From Membranipora membranacea (Eukaryota; Bryozoa; Gymnolaemata; Cheilostomatida; Membraniporidae): a DNA stretch of 64,000 nt. The DNA lies in assembly GCA_914767715.1 (NCBI GenBank), contig OU612065.1, positions 29,634,001-29,698,000 on the forward strand, in the 5' to 3' direction. Positions 1 through 12,503 of the stretch are shown here, one piece after another. How positions within the stretch are numbered: the stretch's first letter is position 1; each line of letters begins with the position of its first letter. Below the pieces are notes generated by a model. The model made no database searches. It had not been told where the DNA came from and saw nothing but the letters and a program-made list of their open reading frames with translations. The position numbers and the translations under genes are program-made.

Positions 1-1050
1 GTTCAGTAAGTTTGTTTTCCTATCATATAGTAACCTGTGAATTTTTCAGCTCGCACATTACTACCCATTTAATTGGTTTTGCTCGCTGTAATTAAACACA
101 TACTTATACCAGAGACTATAGATATCTGTAGATATAGATATCTATATCTATATCTATAGTCTCTGCTTATACTCTATACTCATAAATCATATCGTATGTG
201 GCTGGTCAATGCATATGTTCATCAATTTAGGCAATAGGGCAGTTAAATGTGTATCCCACAATGCACTTTCTTGGAATTCCAGTTAGTTCAAGTCAAAGGT
301 AACATTTACCCAACCTCCCTACCAGATTTCCAAGAGAGGTTCTGCTCTGAGAAAACATTACCTTTTGCCAATTCAAGGAGTTTTGCATGTATATTTCATA
401 GCCTTGTGATGTCGTGAGTGTGTTCTTGATCTATTTAGAGCCATATTTTCAATGCAAACTTGGATGTCCGTTATTGTTATAACTGCATTTTTTTCGTTGT
501 TGCTCACAAAAACTTATTCTTACACCATTTTGGGATCAACATTATCTTAGCTGCTACTATTGCAAACCATAATATACTGCATTTCAATTATGAAGTTGAC
601 CAAAATAATATATTTTTATCCGAGTGAAGAATAAGAAATCTGATAGTGAGAGACCTAAATTCTAGGAAGACATTCTGTGTATGGATAGGGAATTTAAATT
701 CTTTACTTTAGGTCATACTGAAGATTTACAATCCAATCTTCCACTGTGTCATTAGTTTTTTTTTGAGATTCCATACCGGTATAAACATTGTTGTTTCATA
801 GATTTCTGATTTTAAGTTCTACATATAGATATTACAATATTCAAATACATAGCACAAGCACTTCTCAATACGACAGATCTTTCTCTGGCATCAGATTACA
901 ATACATTTATTACAAGCAGTATTGATAATACTAGAGGAAAAATGATGTAGCATGTATAATGAATGACCTAAAATTTGTTTCACTAGTAATCACATTTCCA
1001 TTTTTTCTATTTTCTTTGGTCTATCTGAGAAAATTCAGTTCGAGTTAGCA
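1..1050. other. 3' flank of the thioredoxin gene, non-coding
   Basis: I see no supportable gene here. The stretch next to the TXN2 stop codon should be its 3' UTR; a reverse-strand AATAAA (TTTATT at about 906-911) is a candidate poly(A) signal. A short palindrome lies at 112-163 and is listed separately. Confidence 0.5.
112..163. repeat. short palindrome of the AGAGACTATAG family
   Basis: The sequence begins AGAGACTATAGATAT and ends with its reverse complement, with AT-rich (GATATA) copies in between. A shorter element with the same ends lies at 23562-23588, so this looks like a small dispersed hairpin element and not a chance palindrome. Confidence 0.6.
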
Positions 1051-3825
1051 TCACTGAGTAAGTTTAGTCACAAATCCTGCTATGATATCCTCTTCTTGTA
1101 ACCCGACGAAACTATCAACACTGAGTCCATCCTTGAACGCAAAAACTGCAGGTACTCCCTGAACCTATAAGGTAGAACAGAAAAGATTTTATTGAAACTC
1201 TCGCAGAAACCATGGGGTTTATAATGGAGTAGTTGTTAAATTAAAGAATTTGAGCCTTGGGAGGGTTATGCGAGGTAATCTGATCCAATATATGGATTCC
1301 TCATGTCTCTTTACATCTATAGGTCCAAGTTCCTAATCTCTGTGACCATCATGTGAGGAATGATGACCTGAAATAGAAGTGCTCACTTTATTTGTTAGAA
1401 AACTTTTTATTTGGGAATCCCTCCTACAGAATTACTATTGTCGGAAGTAACATTAACACTGTTGCTATGTTACAAACTGAAAACTGGTTGTTCTCTGTTG
1501 GTGTTTTCTTCCCATGAAATACATGTAGTGTCTTGGAACACTCCATTATCACTATTTGCCCTTATTGACAGAAAAGGCACAACTTCTATTTGCATCACTA
1601 TGTGTCGTTCAATCGATTGATTGGTTCAATTACTTGGTCCCATTCCCACTAGAGTTGCAATCTGTGTAGCCTGTCTTGACAAGCTTTATTCGGTGGGTTC
1701 CCCTCCTGCAAACAAAGCTTGTCAAGACAGGCTACAATCTGTGATGATTCAATGCTCACGTTGTCCACAGTATGTGGAGTTGGATTATGTTATTTCATGG
1801 CTAGCTGTTCAGACACTCTTGACGATCGATTTGTAAATATATGTTTGGAATCTAAACAGTTTAAATGAATGTTTACAACTTACCCTGTACTTCACGGCAA
1901 GGTCTTGAAAGTTATCTACATCAACTTTGGCCAGATTTACAGGAGTCTCATGCTCACTTAGCACCTTCTCAAGTCTTGGTGTGAGTAGCCTACAGGGTCC
2001 ACACCATCTAGAAATCAGAAGAAAGTGACAATTAGTAGATAAATCATTTCAAAGAGTTTCATTGTGGTTTCATAGGAAAACAGACGTTGACGGCTTGAGA
2101 AAATCAGCAAATAATTAATATGGTTAGCTAGTTTCTGCAAATAGGGAGATTTTTTCTGTAACTACCAGTGTGATGGGTACATGATTACGTTTAAAATTAA
2201 CTCCAATGGTATCATATCTTAGTCCAAATGTACCCTAAAATGACTATATGACTTCGATACCTTGCATCCAAGTATGACATATTATTATATTATGTAGAGC
2301 CGGGCAATATTGTAATTATTTGCACAAGGAGATGGAAAAAACTTTGGAAGTCCGAAGTCTGCACTTACGTTGCATGAAAGTCGACAAGAACAGGTTCTTT
2401 ACTGTTGATCACTACCTCTTTGAATTGGTTCATATCTTGTATGTTGATGATCTCAAACTTAGCACCTTGACTTGCCTTATCTAATCTAGCTCGGCTTGTG
2501 TGGAAGTTGCTCAGTTGTAGGGAGTTTGTTGGATTGGATAATGTCATTTGAGCAGGTTGCGTAGATTGCCATGATATACTAAGTGCAGGATATGCTGTCT
2601 TTGCAGATTTGGATAAATTTGATCTCAAACTTAAAAAGCATGTCGATATAGATCTCCTAGCAGCCTGTAAAATCAAAGGGAAATAGCTCTTAGTTGGTTC
2701 GTTCAGTCAGTGAGAAAAGAAAATCTTGCATTAGATCAACTATGTATGCATGCACCATGGGCCCCTGGGACTTACATGTCTTTACTTCGCCAATATCCAG
2801 CATTAACCACCCAAAAAACACAAAACAGGGTTAGACACACAAAAAAAAATTTTACAACCTTTTTAGTGCAATAAAAAAAAAGTACAATAATCATGTGGGG
2901 ATGTCAGTTCTCATGCAGCCATTTCAGCCTATTCAGGTTATTGTTAACATGGATTTTCTCTGGTCAATAAAATCAGCTCTGTTTGTGCCAGAACCTTCAA
3001 ACCTGAAGCAAATGAAAGAGGAAGGAGGGCTGAGTTAGTGGGAGAGAGTTCAAGGTAGGTTGTAAAAAATATTTTGGTGTGTCTTACCCTCCTTGGTGTT
3101 TTTTTTGGTGGTTGATACTGGACATTGGCAAAGTAAAGACATGTAAGTCCCAGGGGCCCATGGTATGCACACAGTTAGTAGGCCTAGTGAATGCTGGCAA
3201 TGTTCATATAAAGCAGATCACACATAAATACATAATTGTGCAATTATTGCTGTCCTGGTTGAGGGATGATGATTGAGTGCGCATCAAAAGACCTAAACTC
3301 CCAACCGATTGGTATAGCATGTTCCTTTACTAACTAGGTTTGCAAGTATGTAATCTACTTAATTAATGGGCCTATATATGTCCTGTTTGGGGTTGAAACT
3401 GGATATAGATAGCCAGTTCAATACAATCTTACAATACAACGAGCCCATGGCAAAGGTCCCTTGCCCCATGGGGAGGCATGGGCCATTGACTGAACCAGGG
3501 AGAATTCTCTCTGATAGAACTAGCAGAAGACAAGAGATGATCATTCATATCATCATCATGATGAATTGAATAATTGATCATCATAATGATGATGATCAAC
3601 AGAACATGGAAACCTATCACTGTAAGTGTATTAACATTATTTCATCTAAATTAAATTAAAGCTAGAAACAAATACTCTGTCTCATGGTCTGTGAGATAGC
3701 AGTGCTTGGAACAGTACAGAAGACTTGCAAGCATTTATTTAGTTTAAGTCACAGGTCTACTCCAAAATCCCAGGTTTTGGAGTAGACCTGTGGTTTTAGT
3801 GCAAAAAGTCACTCACCATATTCAT
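1051..3825 (-). CDS. TXN2: thioredoxin, mitochondrial (TXN2)
   Basis: This is the mitochondrial thioredoxin, a thiol-disulfide reductase that takes electrons from thioredoxin reductase and reduces peroxiredoxin in the matrix. Exons on the minus strand: 3817-3825, 2369-2664, 1884-2007 and 1051-1164, joining in phase to about 180 residues (human is 166). The first ~65 residues are rich in Arg, Ser and Leu with few acidic residues, as in a mitochondrial presequence. The redox motif WCGPC is at residues 103-107, split from the preceding Thr codon by the exon 2/3 junction. The cis-proline motif (GVP) is at 146-148. The last three exons are secure. The first is inferred: it gives only Met-Asn-Met before a GTGAGT donor in the right phase, and the following exon has a TTTTACAG acceptor and no usable ATG of its own. 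The gene is divergent from the coiled-coil gene at 4422. Confidence 0.9.
1665..1736. repeat. hairpin element in TXN2 intron, 23-bp perfect arms
   Basis: Arms at 1665-1687 and 1714-1736 are exact reverse complements (TGTAGCCTGTCTTGACAAGC and its complement). They are flanked by AATCTG at 1659-1664 and 1736-1741, a possible short target-site duplication. A related hairpin, GCCTG(T/C)(T/C)TTGACA..., lies at 55387-55422. Confidence 0.65.
2744..3172. repeat. MITE-like foldback element in TXN2 intron 1
   Basis: Inverted arms of about 110-120 bp (2744-2867 and 3063-3172) share CCATGGGCCCCTGGGACTTA and a matching tract that ends near ACAACCT. The unique centre is about 195 bp. A shorter copy with the same terminal sequence is at 13198-13316. 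I see no transposase ORF, so this is non-autonomous if it is a transposon. Confidence 0.7.
3750..3792. repeat. 18-bp-arm hairpin near the TXN2 5' end
   Basis: CACAGGTCTACTCCAAAA at 3750-3767 is followed after seven bases by its exact reverse complement at 3775-3792. It sits inside the proposed first intron, just downstream of the short first coding exon of TXN2. Confidence 0.6.
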
Positions 3826-4421
3826 GATTTCATATGAAGGTGTTGACCTTGACATAGACTATCTTCCTCCACCAAATTGATGATGTCACTGGAAAATGTG
3901 TGTTTATGAACCAATCAGATTCATAGACTGTTAGCAACAAAATTGACACCATAGCAACAGGTACACAAGTGAGTGCAGGTACCCTGGTTTGATGATGGGT
4001 GCATGAATGAAGGTGAGTGCAATGATAATTATTGATTGTGGTGCATCCTAAATTATGACAATAGGCACATATGAGGTCATTAATTAACAATGACCCTGAT
4101 GTCTTTCAATATCAATTTGTGCTCTAGAATTGACTGCATTCAAATACCCATATCATTCCTTGTCTCTGTAAATTAAAATTAAAGTTCATTTGAAAACTCA
4201 CAGATTACCAGCTGAAACATGCAAGATTAGATAGTCATGCAGTTTCCTCAGAGTCAATGCATTGCAGCCAGAATATGTAAACATATAATACAAGTTTTAT
4301 CACACATATACATGATATTGATATGACTAAACCTGAGAACTATAGGTGCATTTTCAAAAATGATCAAGCATACTTTTAACTTAGTTAATTTTTAGGTAGA
4401 CGTAATAAACCACCTACAGCA

Positions 4422-6757
4422 ATGGCAGAGACTCCGATGACAATAGATGAGGGGAAGGAAGCATGGAGAGCATACGTTGTGGAGAGGTCCAAAGCGCTCC
4501 CTAAAAATTCCCTGTTTGGAACTTCGCTTGAAAATGCTGACAGGAATGCAGCAAACTTGATCAATGTGAGAGACCATGAGAGTAATGAGCTAACAGCCAG
4601 GCAGCAGAAAGCCAACCACTATAACCACAGGCTGCCATCAAGGCTTGAAAATAGAAGTGGTGAGAATCTTACTTATTTTTTCAAAAAATTCATAATCTGA
4701 CATTGTTGTGTGCCACAGAGGCTTACATCAGTGGGGATCATATTCCCTCATTTTTAGAAACTGTAGCAGTGTACTGTGTCCTACAAAATTGTGTTTCAGA
4801 TAACAATAACATTTTACCACATTAAAAATATTGATATTAATTTAATTAAACACATGAATTATAATAACAAACCAATTGTCTTCACTACAGATTTGACAAT
4901 TTTTTCAGAGTAACAAATTAGTTCTATTGAATCCCTTGAACTCCTAAAATAAGATGAATCTATCTTTCTATGGGAGGAAGGTTTTCCAAGTAGCAAAATT
5001 AAATTTATTGAATTTATTTTCAGCAAAAACAAAGTTGGAAGAGGTGACTAAGGAGATTGCAAAAGAGAAAAATGAGCTGTCAGAGCGACAGGTGGCTCTG
5101 CAGACTATGGAGGATAGAACCAAGTACTTCCAGTCCATGCCAGCTTCACTTCAGAAAAAAGAGCAAGTGAAGAAGAAAATGCTTCTGGCCAATCCTGGAA
5201 TGGATTTAGAGTTGACCAAAAAAATGAACAATGTAGGCTACGCTGAAAAGAGTGCCTACAACAAGGACAAACATAGGCAAAGACCACCAGTACATAAGTA
5301 CGCAGTAATAGGTGACCCTTTAGAGTATGGAATGGACTTTTCTCTACATCAAACAGAGACTCATGAAAAGTATAACGGGGTAGTACCAGATATTGACATA
5401 CCGAGACACTATCGTAGCCTGAGAAAGCATAAATCTGCACCTGTTCCTGTGGTTAAGAAGGGAGGTATACCTGCCAACATTCGCGCCATGTATGGCTCAC
5501 AAATAGTAGATCAGCTTTTCTCAGATCACAAAGCAGTAGATAGAGTAAAAGAGCAGATGTCACAGGACCAAATCAAAAGACTCAGGAGGCATGAAAAGGT
5601 AAGGCTCCTGTTTGATGAGTATTTGCTAATGAGATTTCCATACTTTTTGAACGAGAAGGAATTGAAATCAAAGCTTCATCAACTAAAAGTCTGTTACGTA
5701 ATGTGTACAAGTTTATGGTCTGGTGTATGATATTTATATTATTATGTATCCTATGTTTCCAATGAGTAAACTTTATGTATTTTCCCGCACTAGATGGAGT
5801 TACCCCCAATTGAGGATGTAACCCCAAGAAACTATGGGGATTTGAGTCACGCCCTGCGTCAGGATAAGTTTGGAGGCTACACTTTCCACAATCCAACTTT
5901 AATGAAGGAGTCTCACACCCAGGAGGTGTATGACAGGCGGTACAAGGATCCCGACGAGTTTAGACATCACTGGGATGAATACGGTAAGTGGGGAAAATTA
6001 AATATGGGGCAAAAAAAGGAAAACTTTTCACTATTCAAATAAGTCCGTAAAACCAGTCAAAGTATCTCTGATGCTAATCAGCTTGGCAAGACCGCTGGTG
6101 TACTCATTTACTTTGATTACCATTTTTAATTTATATGTAATGTATGTAAATGTATGTCAGCAAAGTATTTCCATTTGCATGTATGAGAATAGCATGGGCT
6201 AATATTAAAAATGCCCTGCCCATGTCCTAACGTAAAATAAATAATTTTAGGTCGATGGGCTTCAATGAACCTTCTAAGAGAGGCACAGAAAAAGCTGATG
6301 GATCAAATGGATGATAAGAAAGCGGCCGCCTAACACCAACAATAAAAATATCATCCTGTAGCCTCTAGAGTAGCTCAATCTGACACGCTCTCAATGTGCC
6401 ATTGCAGGAAAATGGAAAGAGAAAGAAATATGTCGAGAAAAAATGGACAGAGACTATGAGGAGTTTCTACTGACTTTACCTAAGCTAGAAGCAAACTGGG
6501 ATAGAGACGCAAAAGCAGCGCCAAGGCAGAGGGAGCCGCCACCAGTCCCAAAAGCAAGGAAGCCAAAGCCTCGAAAAGTGCTAAATAAACCAGTAGTTAA
6601 AGGCAAGGACACAAAAGAACCATTATTTGAGGATGTAGTATTTGAAACTCCACCAATGACTCCTGAGCTACAACCGGCCTTTGTTCCAGTTGCTAGCGCT
6701 CAAAAGGAGGATGATGGCTTCTGGGACTTCTACAATCAGGGGCTACCCCCAGTGTAA
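4422..6757 (+). CDS. uncharacterised coiled-coil protein, long isoform
   Basis: I do not recognise the family. Four exons join in phase: 4422-4659, 5024-5598, 5794-5983 and 6408-6757, giving 450 residues. A predicted coiled coil covers about residues 80-130, rich in Lys and Glu (EEVTKEIAKEKNEL). A conserved-looking middle part carries DPLEYG and HYRSLRKHKSAP. The long-isoform tail is rich in Pro and Lys and ends in DDGFWDFYNQGLPPV. The ATG at 4422 is preceded by a TTTTTAG acceptor at 4395, so there is an upstream non-coding exon. An AAG/GTGAGT donor near 4012 is a candidate, which would place its promoter close to that of TXN2. The Pro/Lys/Tyr-rich style resembles axonemal (cilia) proteins, but that is only an impression. 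Confidence 0.8.
6251..6346 (+). CDS. alternative terminal exon of the coiled-coil gene
   Basis: After an ATAATTTTAG acceptor, 6251-6333 continues the frame of exon 5794-5983 (phase 1) as GRWASMNLLREAQKKL... and stops at 6331-6333. An AATAAA lies at 6341-6346, eight bases past the stop. The exon and poly(A) signal together suggest a short isoform of about 361 residues. The next exon (6408) starts in the same phase and also encodes Gly-Lys-Trp, so the two look mutually exclusive. Confidence 0.6.
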
Positions 6758-7229
6758 TAGCAGTAGCAAAAGAGTGGTTCAACTCAGGAGTCAAAATACA
6801 GCAATGAGTCAGAAATCTCAGTCACATCTAAACTCATAAACATGGTACTTATGTGTTATGTCTCAACCATATCTTAGCCTATCACGACAATCCATTGTAT
6901 ATGGGGACGACTGTCAACCCCAGCAAATCTTGGTGAAGCAGGCTACCATCCTTTTATGATACATTTTCTTTTTTTGATTTTTCTTCACGTGATAGTATAT
7001 TTTTCAAGGCAGTGACCCCACATCAAAAATCTGTGATAGTTTTTTTATTTACAAACATTCTTCCCATGCAGTTGTTGTCAGCATCAAAAAATTTAAGTTT
7101 TTTACATAAAAGTCAATATTGCATTTGAAATAACATTTGATGGTCCGCGTTTGTCATTGGCTAGTTTACAGACTAGCATATATATATCATTATCAGTCTA
7201 TATACAAACATATCCTCACACACAAAAAT

Positions 7230-10200
7230 TTAATAGCCACCTCTGAAATTACCCCTACCCCTAGGCTGAAAGCCTCCCCTAGAACTTTGAGTTGCAGACT
7301 GTCCGCCCCTGCCTCCCCGTCCACCTCTGGAAAATCCTCGACCAAATCCCCCTCTACCACCTCGTCCCCGGCCACCATCACCGTCCTGGTTTTTAGGAGG
7401 AGGTGATTTCGGTCTCAGCATCTGGATCTCATCAGTGCATCCGGTTGTTGGACCTGGCTCTTTGTTGAAATAGTTCCTGAATATCTCGGGGTCAAAATTA
7501 CTGGTCGTTACCTCTGAGCCAATAGTCAGCCAACCGTTTCTGATGGTGGAATCTCGACCAAATATGTGCAATCGCCTTCTACCCAAACAGAAATGTTCTA
7601 TCATGTGGAATAGTTCGACTGGCTTTTCTTTACTTGCGTATGGCGGCTCCTCGGCAATGATCAAGTCTATGTCTACATTAGCGTGTATGAAATCTCCATC
7701 TGTACTTCGTCTAACTGTGCCTTTTATCCCCATCAGACAATGCTCCTGCAAGAAGAAGAACAAAAATAGCGATATATATTGTAATATATTAGGCAGGAAA
7801 GCCATGGGATGTCACAGTAAGGAGACATAACCAGAATGGTTTGGTTCAAAATCAGTTAATTGTGGATAAATTTTAGCTACATCATCAAGGATATTGTAGT
7901 ATTCCACGACGCTGCCCAAAATAATCATGAATAATTCTTGAATCATTAACCAAAATACCAGATGTACTGAACTACGACAATAAAATATATTAGTTATTCT
8001 TTATATGTAGTGTTATTATATCAAACTGCTACGTTTGAATCTGATATAGCCACAAACCTTAGTTCTCTGGAAGACTTGCCCTGGTCCTATATTCTTATTA
8101 GATCCTGGACATTTATGATTGGTTTTTATCCAGCATATATCCTCACATCTTCTGAATCCCCATCTTCGCAGGCACTATAAAGTAGAAATTAGAAATAGTG
8201 AGGAGATGTTTTCTATATTACAAGTTGTGTCCTCTCTGAACTACTTGTTCAAGGAGAGCACAACCCGAATTTGTGCTGCACTCGCACAAATTATTTTTAG
8301 TTACTGTTTATTCCTTTATTTAAAGAGGTTTTCTTAAAAGTGTACGGATAACAAAAGTTACACACAACTTGTCCGAAAAGGTTAACCCATAGACTAAATG
8401 ATAAACCTAGACAGGACACTATATGGAGCATTAGCATCGAGGCACTGAAGCATTTTATTGTGGGCGCCGTAATGACATTGGAAGGTGTAGCAGCATTGGT
8501 GTTATCATCGACTTGCAGCTCATATACCAAGTTTTTTGTTGATAACTCGCTCAATTTTGATAGGATTTTGCGTTTGAAAATAACAATAGATTTAGCAGGC
8601 TGTCGTTAAGACAATTTGATATTAATTTTAGGCCGAAGAAAAAGTAACGTCAAGTTGATAACAAGATGCTGCTGATTGTAAAACAATTATCAAACTCATA
8701 ATCCGATCAAAATTGATTGAGTTATGAACAAAAAACCTGCATTGTGGACAGAAAATCAACGGTAGCATCATTGCTTCTACACCATCCAATGTCGTAACGT
8801 CGCCCACCATTGAGTGCCTCACTTCAGATGTATATGGTGTCCTGTCTAGGTTTATTATAAAGTCCATGGAATAACCTAAGAAAAAGCTGCTTCTCTATAA
8901 AATATAATTGAGTGGTTTTAAAAATAAATTTAATTATATTCCTATTGTTATTACAATTGTAATACCTCTCTGGCAGCATCGAGCCCCTCACATCCACACC
9001 ATATCCAGAGGAAGGCTCTGTGACTGGCGATCTTATCTATCTGTAGCTGACTAATCTCATCCCAGCTCCAGTATTTCTCGTGTACAATACCCTGACTCTG
9101 ATACTCGTGTAGAGGTGGCTCTATTAGTATCACATCAAACTGATTCTGTAGATTCACCAGATTATATGACAGCAGGTCACAGTTCAAATACCTGTAGGAA
9201 AGTGTGCCTGGTTTAATAATTACATAATTATATCATTATTTCAGATTTAGTTTCATTTTTTTTCTATTTGCTTATGGATACAGATGAAATGATATTTCTG
9301 GAGCCTGCTTGAATGTCTAGCTCATGCGATATTTTCCAATGGAAAGCGGTATCAAGCAGAGAATGATTTGGGACTGCGATCAATTATACATTCAAATTCA
9401 TCAATAACGACAGGTTTTAGTTGAAAAACTCTCCAGGCCGTTCAAAAGTTATATAACATGGAAATACTCGGGGAGGGGAGGGGGTGAGGGTCAAAGGCAA
9501 TTTCTTGGTTGAAAGAGAAGGAGTGAAACTTATTTGCTAAAATATTCCACAGCTCTTCAACCCCAGCCAAGCTAAAATGTGAGGTAGACTTCCAGGGTTC
9601 TGTTAGATTAATACTGAGAGAATAACTGAAGCACTGCTACATTACTCACATAGGAGGTGTGGCAGTCTTAGCGACCAGTTCATCTTTCAGTCTTATCAGC
9701 TCTCGTAGTTTTGGATATTCTTCAAATCTGTTGGCTAGCCCTAAAGTAAAATAATAAGGTAATGGTAACTAATTTATCTGTCATCATAAACATTTGAGAA
9801 CCTGTTTCCAAACTATTATCTCTCCTTCATGTGAATAAACTTGGCAGAACTTTATACATGTATATATGCCATAAACAGTGAGTATTCTAAGGGCAGTCTT
9901 ACAATTTGAAACCCTCAAGTTACACCAAATCACTCGCAGATTCTGTAATCAGTTATTTTACTAACCGACATCTCTGATGAAGTTCTGAGGCCTCTCTCCC
10001 GTATCGACGAAATGCTGACAGTAATCATTATGTGGATTATCACTCTGAGTTCCCTATAATCAGACAGCAGTGTTAATACCGATAAGCTGACGCTGCTAAA
10101 TCATTAATTCTGTCAGTACTGATACTATTGAAATTTACTTACTTATTGCCAACCACAAACTACATATAAAACAGTCAATCAAGGATGTTCGGATTAACAG

Positions 10201-12503
10201 TTATAAAACAGAAGGGAAGATAGCTCCAAACTTAAGCCAAAAAAGACACACATAACACTAAAATAATTTTATACTACATGTACCTTGAGAAATGTGCTGG
10301 AGTCTGTGAACGTGGCAGCAGCAGATGGCTCCTCAAACTTCTCAACTTCCTGAAGGAAAAACCCAAAATATCAACTGCAGAGAAAACAATACTCACTTTT
10401 CACGACCTGGTCCATTGTTGAATACACAGGTTACATGTTATTGAACTTTGTCTGTTGAAATTTCACAATAAATATCATTCAGAAATCAAAGAAATTTTAT
10501 TAGTGATTGAATTACTTTTTTTATATATTATATAGTCTCTATTACTACCAGTTCGTCAAAAATATGATTACAAACACAAGTTTTCTCTACAAAATAGTGC
10601 TTGCTCAAGATTAAGAGAAGATCTGTAAAGAGTATCTCAAAGAAATAATTCAGTTATTGTACTTACCTCTCCTTGTGACTCTGTCCTTGCCTTTGAATCC
10701 TTTGATGTTCCTTGATCAGCCCCTTTGCTGAACAAAACAGAAAAAAATGTGGTGTCATTGCAAAGAACAACTATTGCATTTTTCTGACATGATCTGGGAA
10801 TTTTATTCATGATTCATAACGATTCTTACCTCGGCTCCTTCTTTTCACTGCCCAACACCTTACTCAAGTCTTCAGTTTTTACCAGACCCATCTAAAATTA
10901 AAATGAGAAAGTTATTTGACCGATGAAACTACCCATTGAGGACTAATTGCAACATTCGGAAATACCAGAAACTTTAAGAATTCAAGCAACCAGCAATATT
11001 AGCAACTACGATAAACAACAAATAAATAACAGTTTCTTCATCTCATCAAGTAATTGTAGCCATCTAATCTTATCTATAATCTAAAATTAACAAACAATTC
11101 TGAAATATCATAATTTTAGTAAGTAAGCAAACGATTTCTACTCTAATATATCTGCAGCCTTGGGATACACAAGGATACCAAAGAGCTGTTTCTCCTTGAA
11201 CTGAGACAGTCCAAGGAGAAACAGCTCCTTGGTATAAGATGCAAGCACTAGCACTGAGTTGCCCTTCTCTTGTACACATTCCATCGTAACTGGCTCAGCC
11301 TGAGGTACTAATTGTGATTCTTGCTAGTACTATGACACCATAGATTAATGATAATTAATTATATTGATCATCCTCGTAAATGAGGTTGATAAAATACGTT
11401 GTGGGTAGCACTCATCCAATTGATTGCAGCAATGCATTCAACCTACCATTGTCATGAGTGTGCTTGAAAAGTGCACATCTCTCCTGTCAATATTGTTTTC
11501 TTGATCATCCCTTGTCTGTCCATGTTAGCACTGTTATTACACCACCCCATGCACATGTACTAATCTCTACCCAGGTGATCCCAAATCATTCGGAACACCG
11601 GGACTGAAAGCCGGTTGGATGCGAGACGCGGTCAACGCACTTCAGCCACAACCACAGCAATCTGCCGAATTCTGCTATCGCTACACTGACATTCATAACG
11701 ACTGGACATTAACTACAGACAAATCTCGCTACAGACTATTGTTATAAGGACCCAGTCGACTACAATTAAGAAGCAGAAGCAGAAGGGAGAAAGGAAGGGA
11801 TGCAAGCTTGCATAACAATTACTAATGGGTTCAAGTCTGTATAGAAAGAGCCTCTATTCAATTTAAGGGCATACATGACAAGTTGGTAGACCCAGAAATC
11901 AGGAGGTCTCCACGGACAAAGTCCCGACCCGGAGTACCACCCTGCACATCCCGCAGTGAAGGTGTAATCTGGCCCTTGTTGTCATTTACTTTAGGCCAAC
12001 ACTAGAGCGTTCATATTATGAAATGCCTAAGTTTACCTGATTTTACAAATTATATTGTTGCACTGTATCCGAACGGGGAGAGATAGTATGTTAATAGGCA
12101 ATTATATATAGTTATATGTACTGTAGGGGTAGGAAAACATAGTTTTTCTTGCAACGAGAAGCTTAAAAAGTCTTCTGGGTGAAGGAAGCTGAGAAAAGGG
12201 AGGAAAAAGGGAGATAGGGAGGAGGTGGAAAATACCCCTAAAAACTGGGAGGCTCCCTACCAAAAAGGGAGACTTGTCGGGTATGTTTAAGGGAATGGTA
12301 TATTATTTTTATAATTTAATTTAACTTTCTTGGTTATTGTTATTTTTAATAATTATTGTTAATATTGTTACTGTATTATATTTATATATGGACTATTTTT
12401 TTTAAAAAGACAAGTTAGAAAAAACTACAAAACCTACCTCTTGTGCCAATAGTTTTCTCCTTTTAGCAGACTTTTCTTTCATATGATCAAGTAGCCCACT
12501 CAT
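7230..12503 (-). CDS. METTL14: METTL14, m6A methyltransferase RNA-binding subunit
   Basis: METTL14 pairs with METTL3 in the nuclear writer complex that makes N6-methyladenosine in mRNA; METTL14 itself is structural and binds RNA. Nine minus-strand exons join in phase: 12438-12503, 10830-10891, 10667-10727, 10284-10349, 9966-10053, 9650-9740, 8966-9191, 8058-8174 and 7230-7745, giving 430 residues (human 456). Visible family marks are STFLKGTQ and [20 protein letters not shown] before the MTase-like fold, EPPL at about residues 169-172 in place of the catalytic DPPW of METTL3, and [31 protein letters not shown] and RPKSPPPK in the last exon. An RGG-rich tail (about residues 380-430) matches the known RNA-binding tail. 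The N-terminal exons are short and divergent but keep phase throughout. It shares a short intergenic promoter with CHCHD1. Confidence 0.96.
8398..8872. repeat. imperfect long inverted repeat in METTL14 intron
   Basis: The left side (AAACCTAGACAGGACAC near 8403) and the right side (GTGTCCTGTCTAGGTTTATTA near 8838) are inverted copies. The match continues inward with substitutions for roughly 150-200 bp on each side. It looks like an aged foldback or two head-to-head copies of one element. The open frames on both strands here are products of this repeat, not genes. Confidence 0.55.
11177..11235. repeat. hairpin in METTL14 intron 1
   Basis: Arms of about 24 bp, AAGAGCTGTTTCTCCTTG on the left and the reverse complement on the right with one mismatch, surround a short loop. 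It is one of several unrelated small hairpins in the window. Confidence 0.55.
11575..11747 (+). CDS. candidate orphan terminal exon inside METTL14 intron 1
   Basis: After a CTCTACCCAG acceptor an open frame in phase 1 reads [20 protein letters not shown]..., continues through [16 protein letters not shown], and stops at 11745-11747. Base composition and residue choice look coding, unlike the AT-rich flanks. No ATG-containing upstream exon was found nearby. The phase matches the phase-1 end of the coiled-coil gene exon at 5983, so it could be a third, distal last exon of that gene, or part of another nested gene. I do not recognise the peptide. Confidence 0.4.

Noticed and set aside
7137-7406. 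Plus-strand Ser/Thr/Pro-rich frame
   Set aside because: It is antisense to the RGG tail of METTL14.
8297-8867. Two minus-strand frames as METTL14 exons
   Set aside because: They lie between exons that already join in phase, and they are explained by the inverted repeat at 8398-8872.
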